Part shown: piece by piece, positions 52,201 to 60,826 of the stretch
Layout: the number at the start of each line of letters is the position of its first letter
How positions within the stretch are numbered: the stretch's first letter is position 1
Origin: Prochlorococcus sp. MIT 1307
GTDB taxonomy: Bacteria > Cyanobacteriota > Cyanobacteriia > PCC-6307 > Cyanobiaceae
Assembly: GCF_034092395.1 (NCBI RefSeq)
Contig: NZ_CP139301.1
Span: forward strand, 558,001 to 622,000
DNA length: 64,000 nt
Direction of reading: 5' to 3'
The notes under the pieces: generated by a model
The model's database searches: none
Told to the model about the DNA's origin: nothing
What the model saw: only the letters and a program-made list of their open reading frames with translations
Position numbers and translations under genes: made by a program

Positions 52201-55200
52201 AGCTTGGCCTGGTCACCAGTAAGGACTGGGAGATCGTCAACCGCTGCTAAGGAGAAGGATTGCGTCGCAGATGCATTACCACCATTGCCATCAGTGACGG
52301 TGTAGTTGAGATCAACTTTGCCGTTGTAATTAGCTGTTGGTTTAAAGGTCCAGGTACCGTTGCCGTTATCGGTTAAGGAACCATTAGAGGCTTTCAAGCC
52401 AGCCACTGAAAGGGTGTCACCCTCAACATCGGTGTATCCCTGGAGAAGGTCTGTTGCTTTAATCGTGTAAGCAGTATCTTCTGTGCCGTTAGGAAGCTTG
52501 GCTTTGTCACCAGTAAGGATTGGTAGATCGTTAACCGCTGCTAAGGAGAAGGATTGCGTCGCAGATGCATTACCACCATTGCCATCAGTGACGGTGTAGT
52601 TGAGATCAACTTTGCCGTTGTAATTAGCTGTTGGTTTAAAGGTCCAGGTGCCGTTGCCGTTATCCGATATAGAACCATTAGATGCTTTTAAGCCAGCCAC
52701 TGAAAGGGTGTCACCATCAGCATCGGTGTACCCCTGAAGAAGGTCTGTTGCTTTAATCGTGTAAGCAGTATCTTCTATGCCATTCGAAAGAACAGCTTTA
52801 TCGCCAGTAAGGATTGGTAGATCGTTAACCGCTGCTAAGGAGAAGGATTGCGTCGCAGATGCATTGCCACCATTGCCATCAGTGACGGTGTAGTTGAGAT
52901 CAACTTTGCCCTTGTAATTAGCTGTTGGTTTAAAGGTCCAGGTGCCGTTGCCGTTATCCGATATAGAACCATTAGATGCTTTTAAGCCAGCCACTGAAAG
53001 GGTGTCACCCTCAACATCGGTGTATCCCTGGAGAAGATCAGTGGCTTTTATTGTGTAAGAAGTATCTTCTATGCCATTCGAAAGAACAGCTTTATCGCCA
53101 GTGAGGATTGGCAGATCATTAACTGCCTCAACGTTTAATGATGCAGTTGTGAGAACTCCTGATAATTTTTCAAGTGAATCATTTGTCTTATCGTTCGCAC
53201 TACTGATTACTCCACTCTGGAGTTGATCAAATACATTAGAGATATCAGTTAGTGGATTCTTACCCGAACTTCTAGTATGAGTTGAGCCCCAAACTACAGC
53301 TGAGCCGTCTTCTTTGATAGCTAGATATGTACCAAAACCATTCTTTTGAATTGAAATTACACCGTCTTGTAATTGGTCTGAGACTTTCTCGAAGCTTTGT
53401 GTTGGCGTTAGTTGATTCCGATAGGCCCCATTCATGTTCCCCCATGCAATCACGGCTCCGCTTTCTTTTAAAACTAGATTGTCCCCATACCCCCAGCTAA
53501 TAATTTCTTTAACACCATCACTCAAGTCATTTTCTACTGAGCTGATATCTGCATGGTAATTCAAAAGTCTTCCTCTTGAGGAACCATTATCACTAACTGC
53601 TGTTGTCTGAATAGAGCCATCTCCATTCAAAACAATCGCCGACCAACCAATCTGATGACCAGTCGGATACGTAATCCTTACATCTTTAAAACCTGAACCG
53701 TTGGAATACTGTTTCGTTAACCAATTAGACATTTGATGGAGCTCTCCTCCCCCATAAATTTGGCTACCTTTACCATGAAAATCCTGATAAAGATTGCTCT
53801 TATTTGCTCCAAAACCTATTGCTAAAACAGTCTTGTCTTCCTTAACAGCTAAGAAACCACTGTACGTGGATATTAATTTCTCAACCCCACTACTGAGTTC
53901 TTCTTGGTAATAACTGCTATCTCCTCCACTCGCACTCCACCCCCAAGTAACAACAGAACCATCATCTTTCAAAGCTGCATAAGCTCCACTTGACTGGATT
54001 ACTTCTGTAACCCCACTCTGAAGCTTCTCTTTGACATTCTCAAAGCGATGTGAGTAATAACCATGATAGCCAGGATTATCTCCACCGTAATCGGCATTTC
54101 CCCAAACGACAACAGAACCATCTTCCTTAAGTGCACAGAATGCATTATGTGTAGGGATAATTTCTTTAACACCACTACTTAACTCTGCACTCACACGACT
54201 TATGTCCGAACCGTTGCTATAAGCGGTGTCTCCCCAAGCAAAAACTGAACCATCATTTTTCAGAGCTACAAAACATCCCGAACCGGGGTAAATCCTTTTT
54301 ACACCGCTAGATAATTCATCAGCAAGATGATTGGATCTACCACCAAGGTTGGTGGAATGGTAAGGCGAACCCCAAGTAATAACTGATCCGTCCTTCTTTA
54401 AGGCTGCAAATGCAAAGCCATTGCTATAGATATGGACTACACCGCTTTGCAGTTTTGAAGAAACACTTGAAGAGTCGCCACCTCCAAATCCATCACTACC
54501 CCAAGTAACAACTGAACCATCAACTTTTAATGCTGCATAAGATTCACCACAAGCAAATAGCTGTTTGACTCCACTCTTAAGAAGGTGAGCTACGGATGAA
54601 ATGTCTCCACCCATAGATGGGTCACCCCAAACAACGACCGAGCCGTCTGACTTAAGTACAGCAAATGTTTTTCTAGCGTTAAGCCCTACATCTTCAAATT
54701 CAGCTGACGTAACATTGAAGACATTTATTCCATCAGAAGTGACTGACTCTATTGACTGTCCATCTGTAACTCCATACGAGAATTGAACGTCTCCATTCCA
54801 GTCTTTTTTAGGAGTGAAGGTCCAAGATCCATCCTCATTATTAGTGAGAGTTCCATTACCTTTTGCGACCTTGAGATTGACGATTGAGAGTTCATCACCA
54901 TCAGCATCGGAAGCGTTGGCGAGAAGATCAGCGGCTGTAATCCGAATACTCCGATCTTCATTGATGGCGCCTAAATCAACAGGACCAGAAACAATAGGAG
55001 AAGTATTATCGGCAACTCTAAAAGATTGGCTACTATTTATATTCCCGCCATTACCGTCAGTGATGGTGTAGTTGAGATCAACGTTGCCGTTGTAATTAGC
55101 TGTTGGTTTAAAGGTCCAAGTACCGTTGCCATTATCAGTCAAAGAACCATTGGATGCTTTCAGTCCAGTCACCGAGAGGGTGTCGCCATCAGCATCGGTG

Positions 55201-58200
55201 TATCCCTGAAGAAGATCGGTTGCTTTAATCGTATAAGCAGCATCTATATCTCCACGAGGAAGAATCGCTTTATCACCGGTGAGAATTGGCAGATCGTTAA
55301 CCGCTGCTAAGGAGAAGGATTGCGTTGCAGATGCATTGCCACCATTCCCATCAGTAACGGCGTAGTTGAGATTAACGTTGCCGTTGTAATTAGCTGTTGG
55401 TTTAAAGGTCCAGGTACCGTTGCCGTTATCGGTTAAGGGACCATTAGAAGCTTTTAATCCAGTCACCGAGAGAGTGTCGCCATCAGCATCGGTATATCCC
55501 TGTAGAAGGTCGGTTGCCTTAATGGTGTAAGCAGTATCTTCTGTTCCGTTAGGAAGCTTGGCTTTATCACCAGTGAGGGTTGGCAGATCATTAATGGAAT
55601 TGACTGTTAGGTTTGCTGTTGTGGAAACACTAAAGTCTAATTTAATTTCTGCTATCCCTTGACTGTAATGGGTATAGTTGTTCCAAGTGTCTTCCCATGC
55701 ACCAGGGGACCAAAAATCAACATTAGTTTTACCTAATTGCAATGATGAAACATCTTGATCAATAAATGCTTTGATCAACGGCAAAGAATCATCAACGTAT
55801 CCTGTGTCTGGATTAAATCTTCCATATGTCTCATTCATTCCACTAAAATGAGTGTCGATTGTACCTCGATAAGTAACCTCTTCTCCTGAAACCCACTTGT
55901 AAGTTCCTTCTTTCTCTTTGTCATTTAATCCAATCCATGCTCTAGGGGTAAAGTTATAGTCTCCGCTTGTATCTCCCTCTCTTCCATTGTAGGTAATTTG
56001 ACTAGCAAATATATCAACTAACCATTCATTTTCTGCAGCATCATTAACAGTAACTAAGTGTCCACCTAATTTAACTGCATTGGCTTCTGCTTCTTCCCAG
56101 GTTGGACCATTTACGACTGTATACGCAGAGTCACCTCTAACATAAAAATCCTTTCTTAGATATACATTCGAGTCAGTAGTGAATCCCTCACTCCATATCC
56201 ACTTTGCTGGACTATCAATTGGGAATCGACTCTTCTCAACAGAGGCTCCTGTAGTGTCGTGAGAGAGATCACGATTCCACCACGTAGTGGACTGGACATC
56301 TCCGTATTCAATAGCATTGCTCCATGAGTTCTCCCGCAAAGTTTCAGAAGTAAGCCAGTCAGAGCTAAGCGTTGTCTTGATCTTCCAGCTGGAATCAGTT
56401 GCAAGATTTAAGTTATTAAATCTTAAATTGGCAATGACAGCTCCTGGATGAGTGCCATTTGCGTCATTTATTCCTTCTATAGCAATTGAATTTAAGCCTT
56501 CCCTTAGTTTGACAGAATAATTTTCTGATATTATCCATCCATCTCCGCTATCCTTCCCAACAAAGACTCCATTTAAGTAGGCATTATACCTGTCATCACC
56601 ACTAACAGTTAATTGACTGTCAGATTGGTCAATAGTTAAATTCCCATCAGTAACTCCATACGAGAATTCAATATCTCCATTCCAGTCTTTGGTAGGAGTA
56701 AAGATCCAAGATCCATCTCCATTAGAATTTAAAATGCCATCGCCTTTGGCTACCTCGAGATTGACGATTGAGAGTTTATCTCCATCAACATCGGATGCGT
56801 TAGAAAGCAGATCGGCAGATGTGATACGAATACTCCCGTCTTCATTAATGTCACCTAAGTCAACGGGTCCAGAGATAGTAGGTGCATCATTAACCGCTGC
56901 TAAGGAGAAGGATTGCGTTGCAGAAGTATTGCCACCATTCCCATCAGTAACGGTGTAGTTGAGATTAACGTTGCCGTTGTAATTAGCTGTTGGTTTAAAG
57001 GTCCAGGTACCGTTGCCGTTATCCGTTAAAGAACCATTAGAAGCTTTTAAGCCAGTCACCGAGAGAGTATCGCCATCAGCATCGGTGTACCCCTGGAGCA
57101 GATCGGTCGCTTTAATTGTGTATGCAGTGTCTTCTGTTCCATTCGAAAGAACAGCTTTATCACCTGCGAGGGTTGGAACTTTATTTATTACTGACTCTAT
57201 ATCTTTGAGCTGATCTTTAAATTGTAAATATTCAATGTCTTGTAAAGTATCAATGCCATCAGAATCAGTTGTTCCTCGGAGATCTTCAACCCTTAATAAA
57301 TCCCCTACCTTTCTGAATAAGTAGTCAATAAAGTTGCCGCTAAATAAAGCAGTGTCATCACCAGCATTACCAATCAATTCATCACTACCACGACCGCCGA
57401 TTAAAAAATCATTACCTAAGCCTCCATACAGCTCATCATTACTATCTTGTCCATAGAGCCAATCACTACCACGACCGCCCATTAAAGAATCAGCACCATC
57501 TTGCCCATAGAGCTGATCATTGCCATCTTGTCCATAGAGCCAATCATTACCACGACCGCCGATTAAAGAATCATTACCATCTTGCCCATAGAGCTGATCA
57601 TTCCCGCCTTGTCCATAGAGCGAATCATTACCTAAGCCTCCAAACAGCTCATCATTACCACCTTGTCCATAGAGCCAATCATTACCACGACCGCTGATTA
57701 AATAATCATTATCTAAGCCTCCATAGAGCTGATCATTACCATCTTGTCCATAGAGCCAATCACTACCACGACCGCCGACTAAAAAATCATCACCACCTTG
57801 TCCATAGAGCTGATCATTCCCATCTTGTCCATAGAGCGAATCATTACCTAATCCTCCATACAGCTCATCATTACCACCTTGTCCATAGAGCCAATCATTA
57901 CCACGACCGCTGATTAAATAATCATTATCTAAGCCTCCATAGAGCTGATCATTCCCATCTTGTCCATAGAGCCAATCACTACCACGACCGCCGACTAAAA
58001 AATCAGTGCCATCTTGTCCATAGAGCTGATCATTCCCATCTTGTCCATAGAGCCAATCATTACCTAAGCCTCCATACAGCTGATCATTACCACCTTGTCC
58101 ATAGAGCCAATCATTACCACGACCGCTGATTAAATAATCATTATCTAAGCCTCCATAGAGCTGATCATTCCCATCTTGTCCATAGAGCCAATCACTACCA

Positions 58201-59486
58201 CGACCGCCGACTAAAAAATCAGTGCCATCTTGTCCATAGAGCTGATCATTCCCATCTTGTCCATAGAGCCAATCATTACCTAAGCCTCCATACAGCTGAT
58301 CATTACCACCTTGTCCATAGAGCCAATCATTACCACGACCGCTGATTAAATAATCATTATCTAAGCCGCCATAGAGCTGATCATTCCCATCTTGTCCATA
58401 GAGCCAATCACTACCACGACCGCCGACTAAAAAATCAGTGCCATCTTGTCCATAGAGCTGATCATTCCCATCTTGTCCATAGAGCGAATCATTACCACGA
58501 CCACCGATTAGAGAATCAGTACCGTCTTGTCCAAACAACTGATCATTACCACCTTGCCCATAGAGCCAATCATTACCCCGACCACCGATTAAAGAATCAT
58601 TACCATCTTGTCCATAGAGCTGATCATTCCCGCCTTGTCCATAGAGCGAATCATTACCTAAGCCTCCAAACAGCTCATCATTACCACCTTGTCCATAGAG
58701 CCAATCATTACCACGACCGCTGATTAAATAATCATTATCTAAGCCTCCATAGAGCTGATCATTACCATCTTGTCCATAGAGCCAATCACTACCACGACCG
58801 CCGACTAAAAAATCATCACCACCTTGTCCATAGAGCTGATCATTCCCATCTTGTCCATAGAGCGAATCATTACCTAAGCCTCCAAACAGCTCATCATTAC
58901 CACCTTGTCCATAGAGCTGATCATTACCACGACCGCTGATTAAATAATCATTATCTAAGCCTCCATAGAGCTGATCATTACCATCTTGTCCATAGAGCCA
59001 ATCACTACCACGACCGCCGACTAAAAAATCATCACCACCTTGTCCATAGAGCTGATCATTCCCATCTTGTCCATAGAGCGAATCATTACCTAATCCTCCA
59101 TACAGCTCATCATTACCACCTTGTCCATAGAGCTGATCATTACCACGACCGCTGATTAAATAATCATTATCTAAGCCTCCATAGAGCTGATCATTACCAT
59201 CTTGTCCATAGAGCCAATCACTACCACGACCGCCGACTAAAAAATCAGTGCCATCTTGTCCATAGAGCTGATCATTCCCATCTTGTCCATAGAGCCAATC
59301 ATTACCTAAGCCTCCATACAGCTGATCATTACCACCTTGTCCATAGAGCCAATCATTATCTAATCCTCCGTATAGGTAATCATTACCACTATTTCCCCAA
59401 ATTTTGTCATTACCATTCAACCCCCAGATGCTTTCACTATCTGGAGTGCCAGTCAGGAAATCATTGGATTCAGTTCCTTCAAGCAT
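49215..59486 (-). CDS. Giant RTX / cadherin-like / C-type lectin / RCC1-like / subtilase protein
   Basis: A 3,423-residue secreted multidomain protein. In order: an N-terminal RTX nonapeptide block (about 1-710, units like GGxGNDxLYGQ); cadherin-like repeats (about 768-960); a PA14/galactose-binding-like region (960-1115); a C-type-lectin-like domain (about 1119-1285, WIGLNDKEKEGTYKWVSGE); three more cadherin-like units (1296-1585); RCC1-like repeats (1590-2110, ALKxDGSVVxWG); nine near-identical 98-residue cadherin-like units (2116-3000); and a subtilase (3020-3295) with DTGIDY, HGHGTHVAG and NGTSMAAPH triad motifs. A 128-residue tail follows. There is no N-terminal signal, in keeping with type I secretion by the upstream genes. 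Likely a surface adhesin or protease. Confidence 0.85.
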   Translation of the reverse strand: MLEGTESNDFLTGTPDSESIWGLNGNDKIWGNSGNDYLYGGLDNDWLYGQGGNDQLYGGLGNDWLYGQDGNDQLYGQDGTDFLVGGRGSDWLYGQDGNDQLYGGLDNDYLISGRGNDQLYGQGGNDELYGGLGNDSLYGQDGNDQLYGQGGDDFLVGGRGSDWLYGQDGNDQLYGGLDNDYLISGRGNDQLYGQGGNDELFGGLGNDSLYGQDGNDQLYGQGGDDFLVGGRGSDWLYGQDGNDQLYGGLDNDYLISGRGNDWLYGQGGNDELFGGLGNDSLYGQGGNDQLYGQDGNDSLIGGRGNDWLYGQGGNDQLFGQDGTDSLIGGRGNDSLYGQDGNDQLYGQDGTDFLVGGRGSDWLYGQDGNDQLYGGLDNDYLISGRGNDWLYGQGGNDQLYGGLGNDWLYGQDGNDQLYGQDGTDFLVGGRGSDWLYGQDGNDQLYGGLDNDYLISGRGNDWLYGQGGNDQLYGGLGNDWLYGQDGNDQLYGQDGTDFLVGGRGSDWLYGQDGNDQLYGGLDNDYLISGRGNDWLYGQGGNDELYGGLGNDSLYGQDGNDQLYGQGGDDFLVGGRGSDWLYGQDGNDQLYGGLDNDYLISGRGNDWLYGQGGNDELFGGLGNDSLYGQGGNDQLYGQDGNDSLIGGRGNDWLYGQDGNDQLYGQDGADSLMGGRGSDWLYGQDSNDELYGGLGNDFLIGGRGSDELIGNAGDDTALFSGNFIDYLFRKVGDLLRVEDLRGTTDSDGIDTLQDIEYLQFKDQLKDIESVINKVPTLAGDKAVLSNGTEDTAYTIKATDLLQGYTDADGDTLSVTGLKASNGSLTDNGNGTWTFKPTANYNGNVNLNYTVTDGNGGNTSATQSFSLAAVNDAPTISGPVDLGDINEDGSIRITSADLLSNASDVDGDKLSIVNLEVAKGDGILNSNGDGSWIFTPTKDWNGDIEFSYGVTDGNLTIDQSDSQLTVSGDDRYNAYLNGVFVGKDSGDGWIISENYSVKLREGLNSIAIEGINDANGTHPGAVIANLRFNNLNLATDSSWKIKTTLSSDWLTSETLRENSWSNAIEYGDVQSTTWWNRDLSHDTTGASVEKSRFPIDSPAKWIWSEGFTTDSNVYLRKDFYVRGDSAYTVVNGPTWEEAEANAVKLGGHLVTVNDAAENEWLVDIFASQITYNGREGDTSGDYNFTPRAWIGLNDKEKEGTYKWVSGEEVTYRGTIDTHFSGMNETYGRFNPDTGYVDDSLPLIKAFIDQDVSSLQLGKTNVDFWSPGAWEDTWNNYTHYSQGIAEIKLDFSVSTTANLTVNSINDLPTLTGDKAKLPNGTEDTAYTIKATDLLQGYTDADGDTLSVTGLKASNGPLTDNGNGTWTFKPTANYNGNVNLNYAVTDGNGGNASATQSFSLAAVNDLPILTGDKAILPRGDIDAAYTIKATDLLQGYTDADGDTLSVTGLKASNGSLTDNGNGTWTFKPTANYNGNVDLNYTITDGNGGNINSSQSFRVADNTSPIVSGPVDLGAINEDRSIRITAADLLANASDADGDELSIVNLKVAKGNGTLTNNEDGSWTFTPKKDWNGDVQFSYGVTDGQSIESVTSDGINVFNVTSAEFEDVGLNARKTFAVLKSDGSVVVWGDPSMGGDISSVAHLLKSGVKQLFACGESYAALKVDGSVVTWGSDGFGGGDSSSVSSKLQSGVVHIYSNGFAFAALKKDGSVITWGSPYHSTNLGGRSNHLADELSSGVKRIYPGSGCFVALKNDGSVFAWGDTAYSNGSDISRVSAELSSGVKEIIPTHNAFCALKEDGSVVVWGNADYGGDNPGYHGYYSHRFENVKEKLQSGVTEVIQSSGAYAALKDDGSVVTWGWSASGGDSSYYQEELSSGVEKLISTYSGFLAVKEDKTVLAIGFGANKSNLYQDFHGKGSQIYGGGELHQMSNWLTKQYSNGSGFKDVRITYPTGHQIGWSAIVLNGDGSIQTTAVSDNGSSRGRLLNYHADISSVENDLSDGVKEIISWGYGDNLVLKESGAVIAWGNMNGAYRNQLTPTQSFEKVSDQLQDGVISIQKNGFGTYLAIKEDGSAVVWGSTHTRSSGKNPLTDISNVFDQLQSGVISSANDKTNDSLEKLSGVLTTASLNVEAVNDLPILTGDKAVLSNGIEDTSYTIKATDLLQGYTDVEGDTLSVAGLKASNGSISDNGNGTWTFKPTANYKGKVDLNYTVTDGNGGNASATQSFSLAAVNDLPILTGDKAVLSNGIEDTAYTIKATDLLQGYTDADGDTLSVAGLKASNGSISDNGNGTWTFKPTANYNGKVDLNYTVTDGNGGNASATQSFSLAAVNDLPILTGDKAKLPNGTEDTAYTIKATDLLQGYTDVEGDTLSVAGLKASNGSLTDNGNGTWTFKPTANYNGKVDLNYTVTDGNGGNASATQSFSLAAVDDLPVLTGDQAKLPNGTEDTAYTIKATDLLQGYTDADGDTLSVAGLKASNGSLTDNGNGTWTFKPTANYNGKVDLNYTVTDGNGGNASATQSFSLAAVNDLPILTGDKAVLSNGTEDTAYTIKATDLLQGYTDADGDTLSVAGLKASNGSISDNGNGTWTFKPTANYNGKVDLNYTVTDGNGGNASATQSFSLAAVNDLPILTGDKAKLPNGTEDTAYTIKATDLLQGYTDVEGDTLSVAGLKASNGSLTDNGNGTWTFKPTANYKGKVDLNYTVTDGNGGNASATQSFSLAAVNDLPILTGDKAVLSNGIEDTAYTIKATDLLQGYTDADGDTLSVAGLKASNGSISDNGNGTWTFKPTANYNGKVDLNYTVTDGNGGNASATQSFSLAAVNDLPILTGDKAKLPNGTEDTSYTIKATDLLQGYTDVEGDTLSVAGLKASNGSLTDNGNGTWTFKPTANYNGKVDLNYTVTDGNGGNASATQSFSLAAVNDLPILTGDQAKLPNGTEDTAYTIKATDLLQGYTDVDGDTLSVAGLKASNGSISDNGNGTWTFKPTANYNGKVDLNYTVTDGNGGNASATQSFSIVAHKKSGFNSTDGYGHISAARAFERLLGIDLQSRPDDGGNLWGLDAIDAKDVWMGTGDFKGVTGEGVTVAVIDTGIDYSHREFAGRIVQGWDFVDNDPIAQDGHGHGTHVAGTIAGANDGVGITGVAYNAKIMPIRVLNNNGSGYLSDVLKGVYYAINNGADVINLSLGGGGFMQEGWEAAKYASESGVVSVMAAGNSAASQPGYPARYAIDYGIAVGAVDINKEMAWFSDRAGNTTMDYITAPGVNVYSALPGDRYTRWNGTSMAAPHVAGVAALLKSYDKSLSSERVEDLIMMSGTNSTEKNNSSGSGSNSANALSAQAVNENIHVDLEFTESISISQEANGFYSMEYEDASSGEEQTVKLQQPQNQQKNKLYPSIISDISRDKTMQINKGSIFNSNSLIRDLVNPISNLLDHIKGSWRA
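50480..53140. repeat. Nine tandem 294-bp cadherin-like repeats
   Basis: Nine consecutive units of 98 codons, almost identical in DNA, differing at a few blocks (AVLSNG/AKLPNG; DADG/DVEG; SISDNG/SLTDNG). Pairs of units recur, implying duplication of 588-bp blocks. Prone to copy-number change and assembly collapse. Confidence 0.9.
57360..59440. repeat. RTX-encoding 27-bp repeats in 216-bp higher-order units
   Basis: Back-to-back nonapeptide codons, arranged in 72-residue super-units that start GGRGSDWLYGQ and include LISGRGND. About eight super-units are visible with small variations. This is coding DNA, not a CRISPR array. Confidence 0.9.
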
Positions 59487-59652
59487 TAATGAGTTTTAAC
59501 CACATAAAGAAGTGGGCAGATCTATAAAACACCTAGATCGACTAGACCAATTATACATGAGTCATTAGAAAACCTTAAGAAACAAGTAATTGGCTCAAGA
59601 TAAACTCATCAATTACGACTAAAGTAGCTTTCCTAAGCTGACTTCTCTAAAC

Positions 59653-60825
59653 TTATATTTTTTTTAATGATTCGGATTTATCTTTAAAACTACCCAGTAG
59701 AAGTTGAAGATAGGTGACTCTACGTAGTTTTATATTTGCTCGAAGAGACATTCCTGTCTGTAGTGGAAGTGCAGTTCCATTCTTGAGGTTTAGTTGTTGA
59801 CTTTTAAGTCTAATAATAGCAGGAAATTGATACTCTTTTGCTTCTCTTTCCTGCCCTACTGGTAGAGCATCAGATCCGATAGAGATTACTTCACCTTTTA
59901 AAGATCCAAAATCACTAGCAGGAAAAGAATCAACACTTATTTCAGTTGGCATTCCAATGCGCACAAATCCAATCTTATTACTTGGGATTGAAACGCTAGC
60001 CTCAAGCTTATTCAATGGAACAACCTTGAGTATTGGTTCACTAGATTGTGCTACAAACCCAGTTGCTGTTGGCTTTAGATCAAATATTACTCCATCTACT
60101 GGAGTACGAACTGACTTGTACTTAAGTAAAACGTTAGCCTCGGTCTTCTTTGCTTCTAATTGAGAAATTTCTGAATTTATAGTCTCTAATTGTTGATCAA
60201 GTAGCAACTGCTGACGTTCACCTTCTTTTTTCTTTTCAGAAATTTCTCCTAAAGTCTCTTTTCTCTTTTGTGATTGTTGTAGGTATTGTAACTCTGCAAT
60301 TGCGCCTTCTTCTAATAAGAATTTTAGGCGCTGAGTGATCTTTAGTTCTAATATATACTTTTCTCGAAGAAGCTCCATTCTCTCATTGATTAGTTCATAA
60401 GCATTTTGCTTCTCCATCCTTTTGAGCTTAAGTTGGTTATTTTTTTGAACGAGTTGAGCTCGTAAGGACTTGACATTCTGATTTGAAGCTTCTTTATCCA
60501 GAACAATTAATATTTGCCCTTTTTTGACTCGTTCACCTGATTTGACCAATATTTCTTTAATTACGCCACCTACTGGAATTTGGATTTCTTTCACCTTTCC
60601 AATGGGTTCAAGCTTCCCTTGCACCATCACAATCTCATCTGTTTTTGCCAAAGCTAGCCAACTTATTCCGCAGCCTGTAGTTACTATCAATGACCAGGTC
60701 ATGGCCCGCATGAAGAATCTGCTTTGTTGAAGTACGTTTTGATCTGCTTCTAATAAAGGTGCTTTCTCTTCAACTTGACTTTGAAAACGTCGAAGTATTG
60801 AAAGGATTCGGTCACTTATACTCAT
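59653..60825 (-). CDS. Type I secretion membrane-fusion protein (HlyD family)
   Basis: A 390-residue adaptor with one N-terminal membrane helix (MTWSLIVTTGCGISWLALAK, about 38-57), a lipoyl-like half (PVGGVIKEILVKSGERVKKG), a long coiled coil (about 125-245) and the closing half (YKSVRTPVDGVIFDLKPTATG), then the beta-barrel and end domain. It connects the ABC exporter to an outer-membrane channel. It starts one base after the exporter gene's stop. The presumed substrate is the giant protein encoded 166 bases downstream. Confidence 0.88.
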   Translation of the reverse strand: MSISDRILSILRRFQSQVEEKAPLLEADQNVLQQSRFFMRAMTWSLIVTTGCGISWLALAKTDEIVMVQGKLEPIGKVKEIQIPVGGVIKEILVKSGERVKKGQILIVLDKEASNQNVKSLRAQLVQKNNQLKLKRMEKQNAYELINERMELLREKYILELKITQRLKFLLEEGAIAELQYLQQSQKRKETLGEISEKKKEGERQQLLLDQQLETINSEISQLEAKKTEANVLLKYKSVRTPVDGVIFDLKPTATGFVAQSSEPILKVVPLNKLEASVSIPSNKIGFVRIGMPTEISVDSFPASDFGSLKGEVISIGSDALPVGQEREAKEYQFPAIIRLKSQQLNLKNGTALPLQTGMSLRANIKLRRVTYLQLLLGSFKDKSESLKKI

Positions 60826-60826
60826 A

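Noticed and set aside
57360-59440. Regularly spaced repeats resembling a CRISPR array
   Set aside because: The repeat encodes RTX nonapeptides in one uninterrupted frame; there are no unique spacers and no cas genes.
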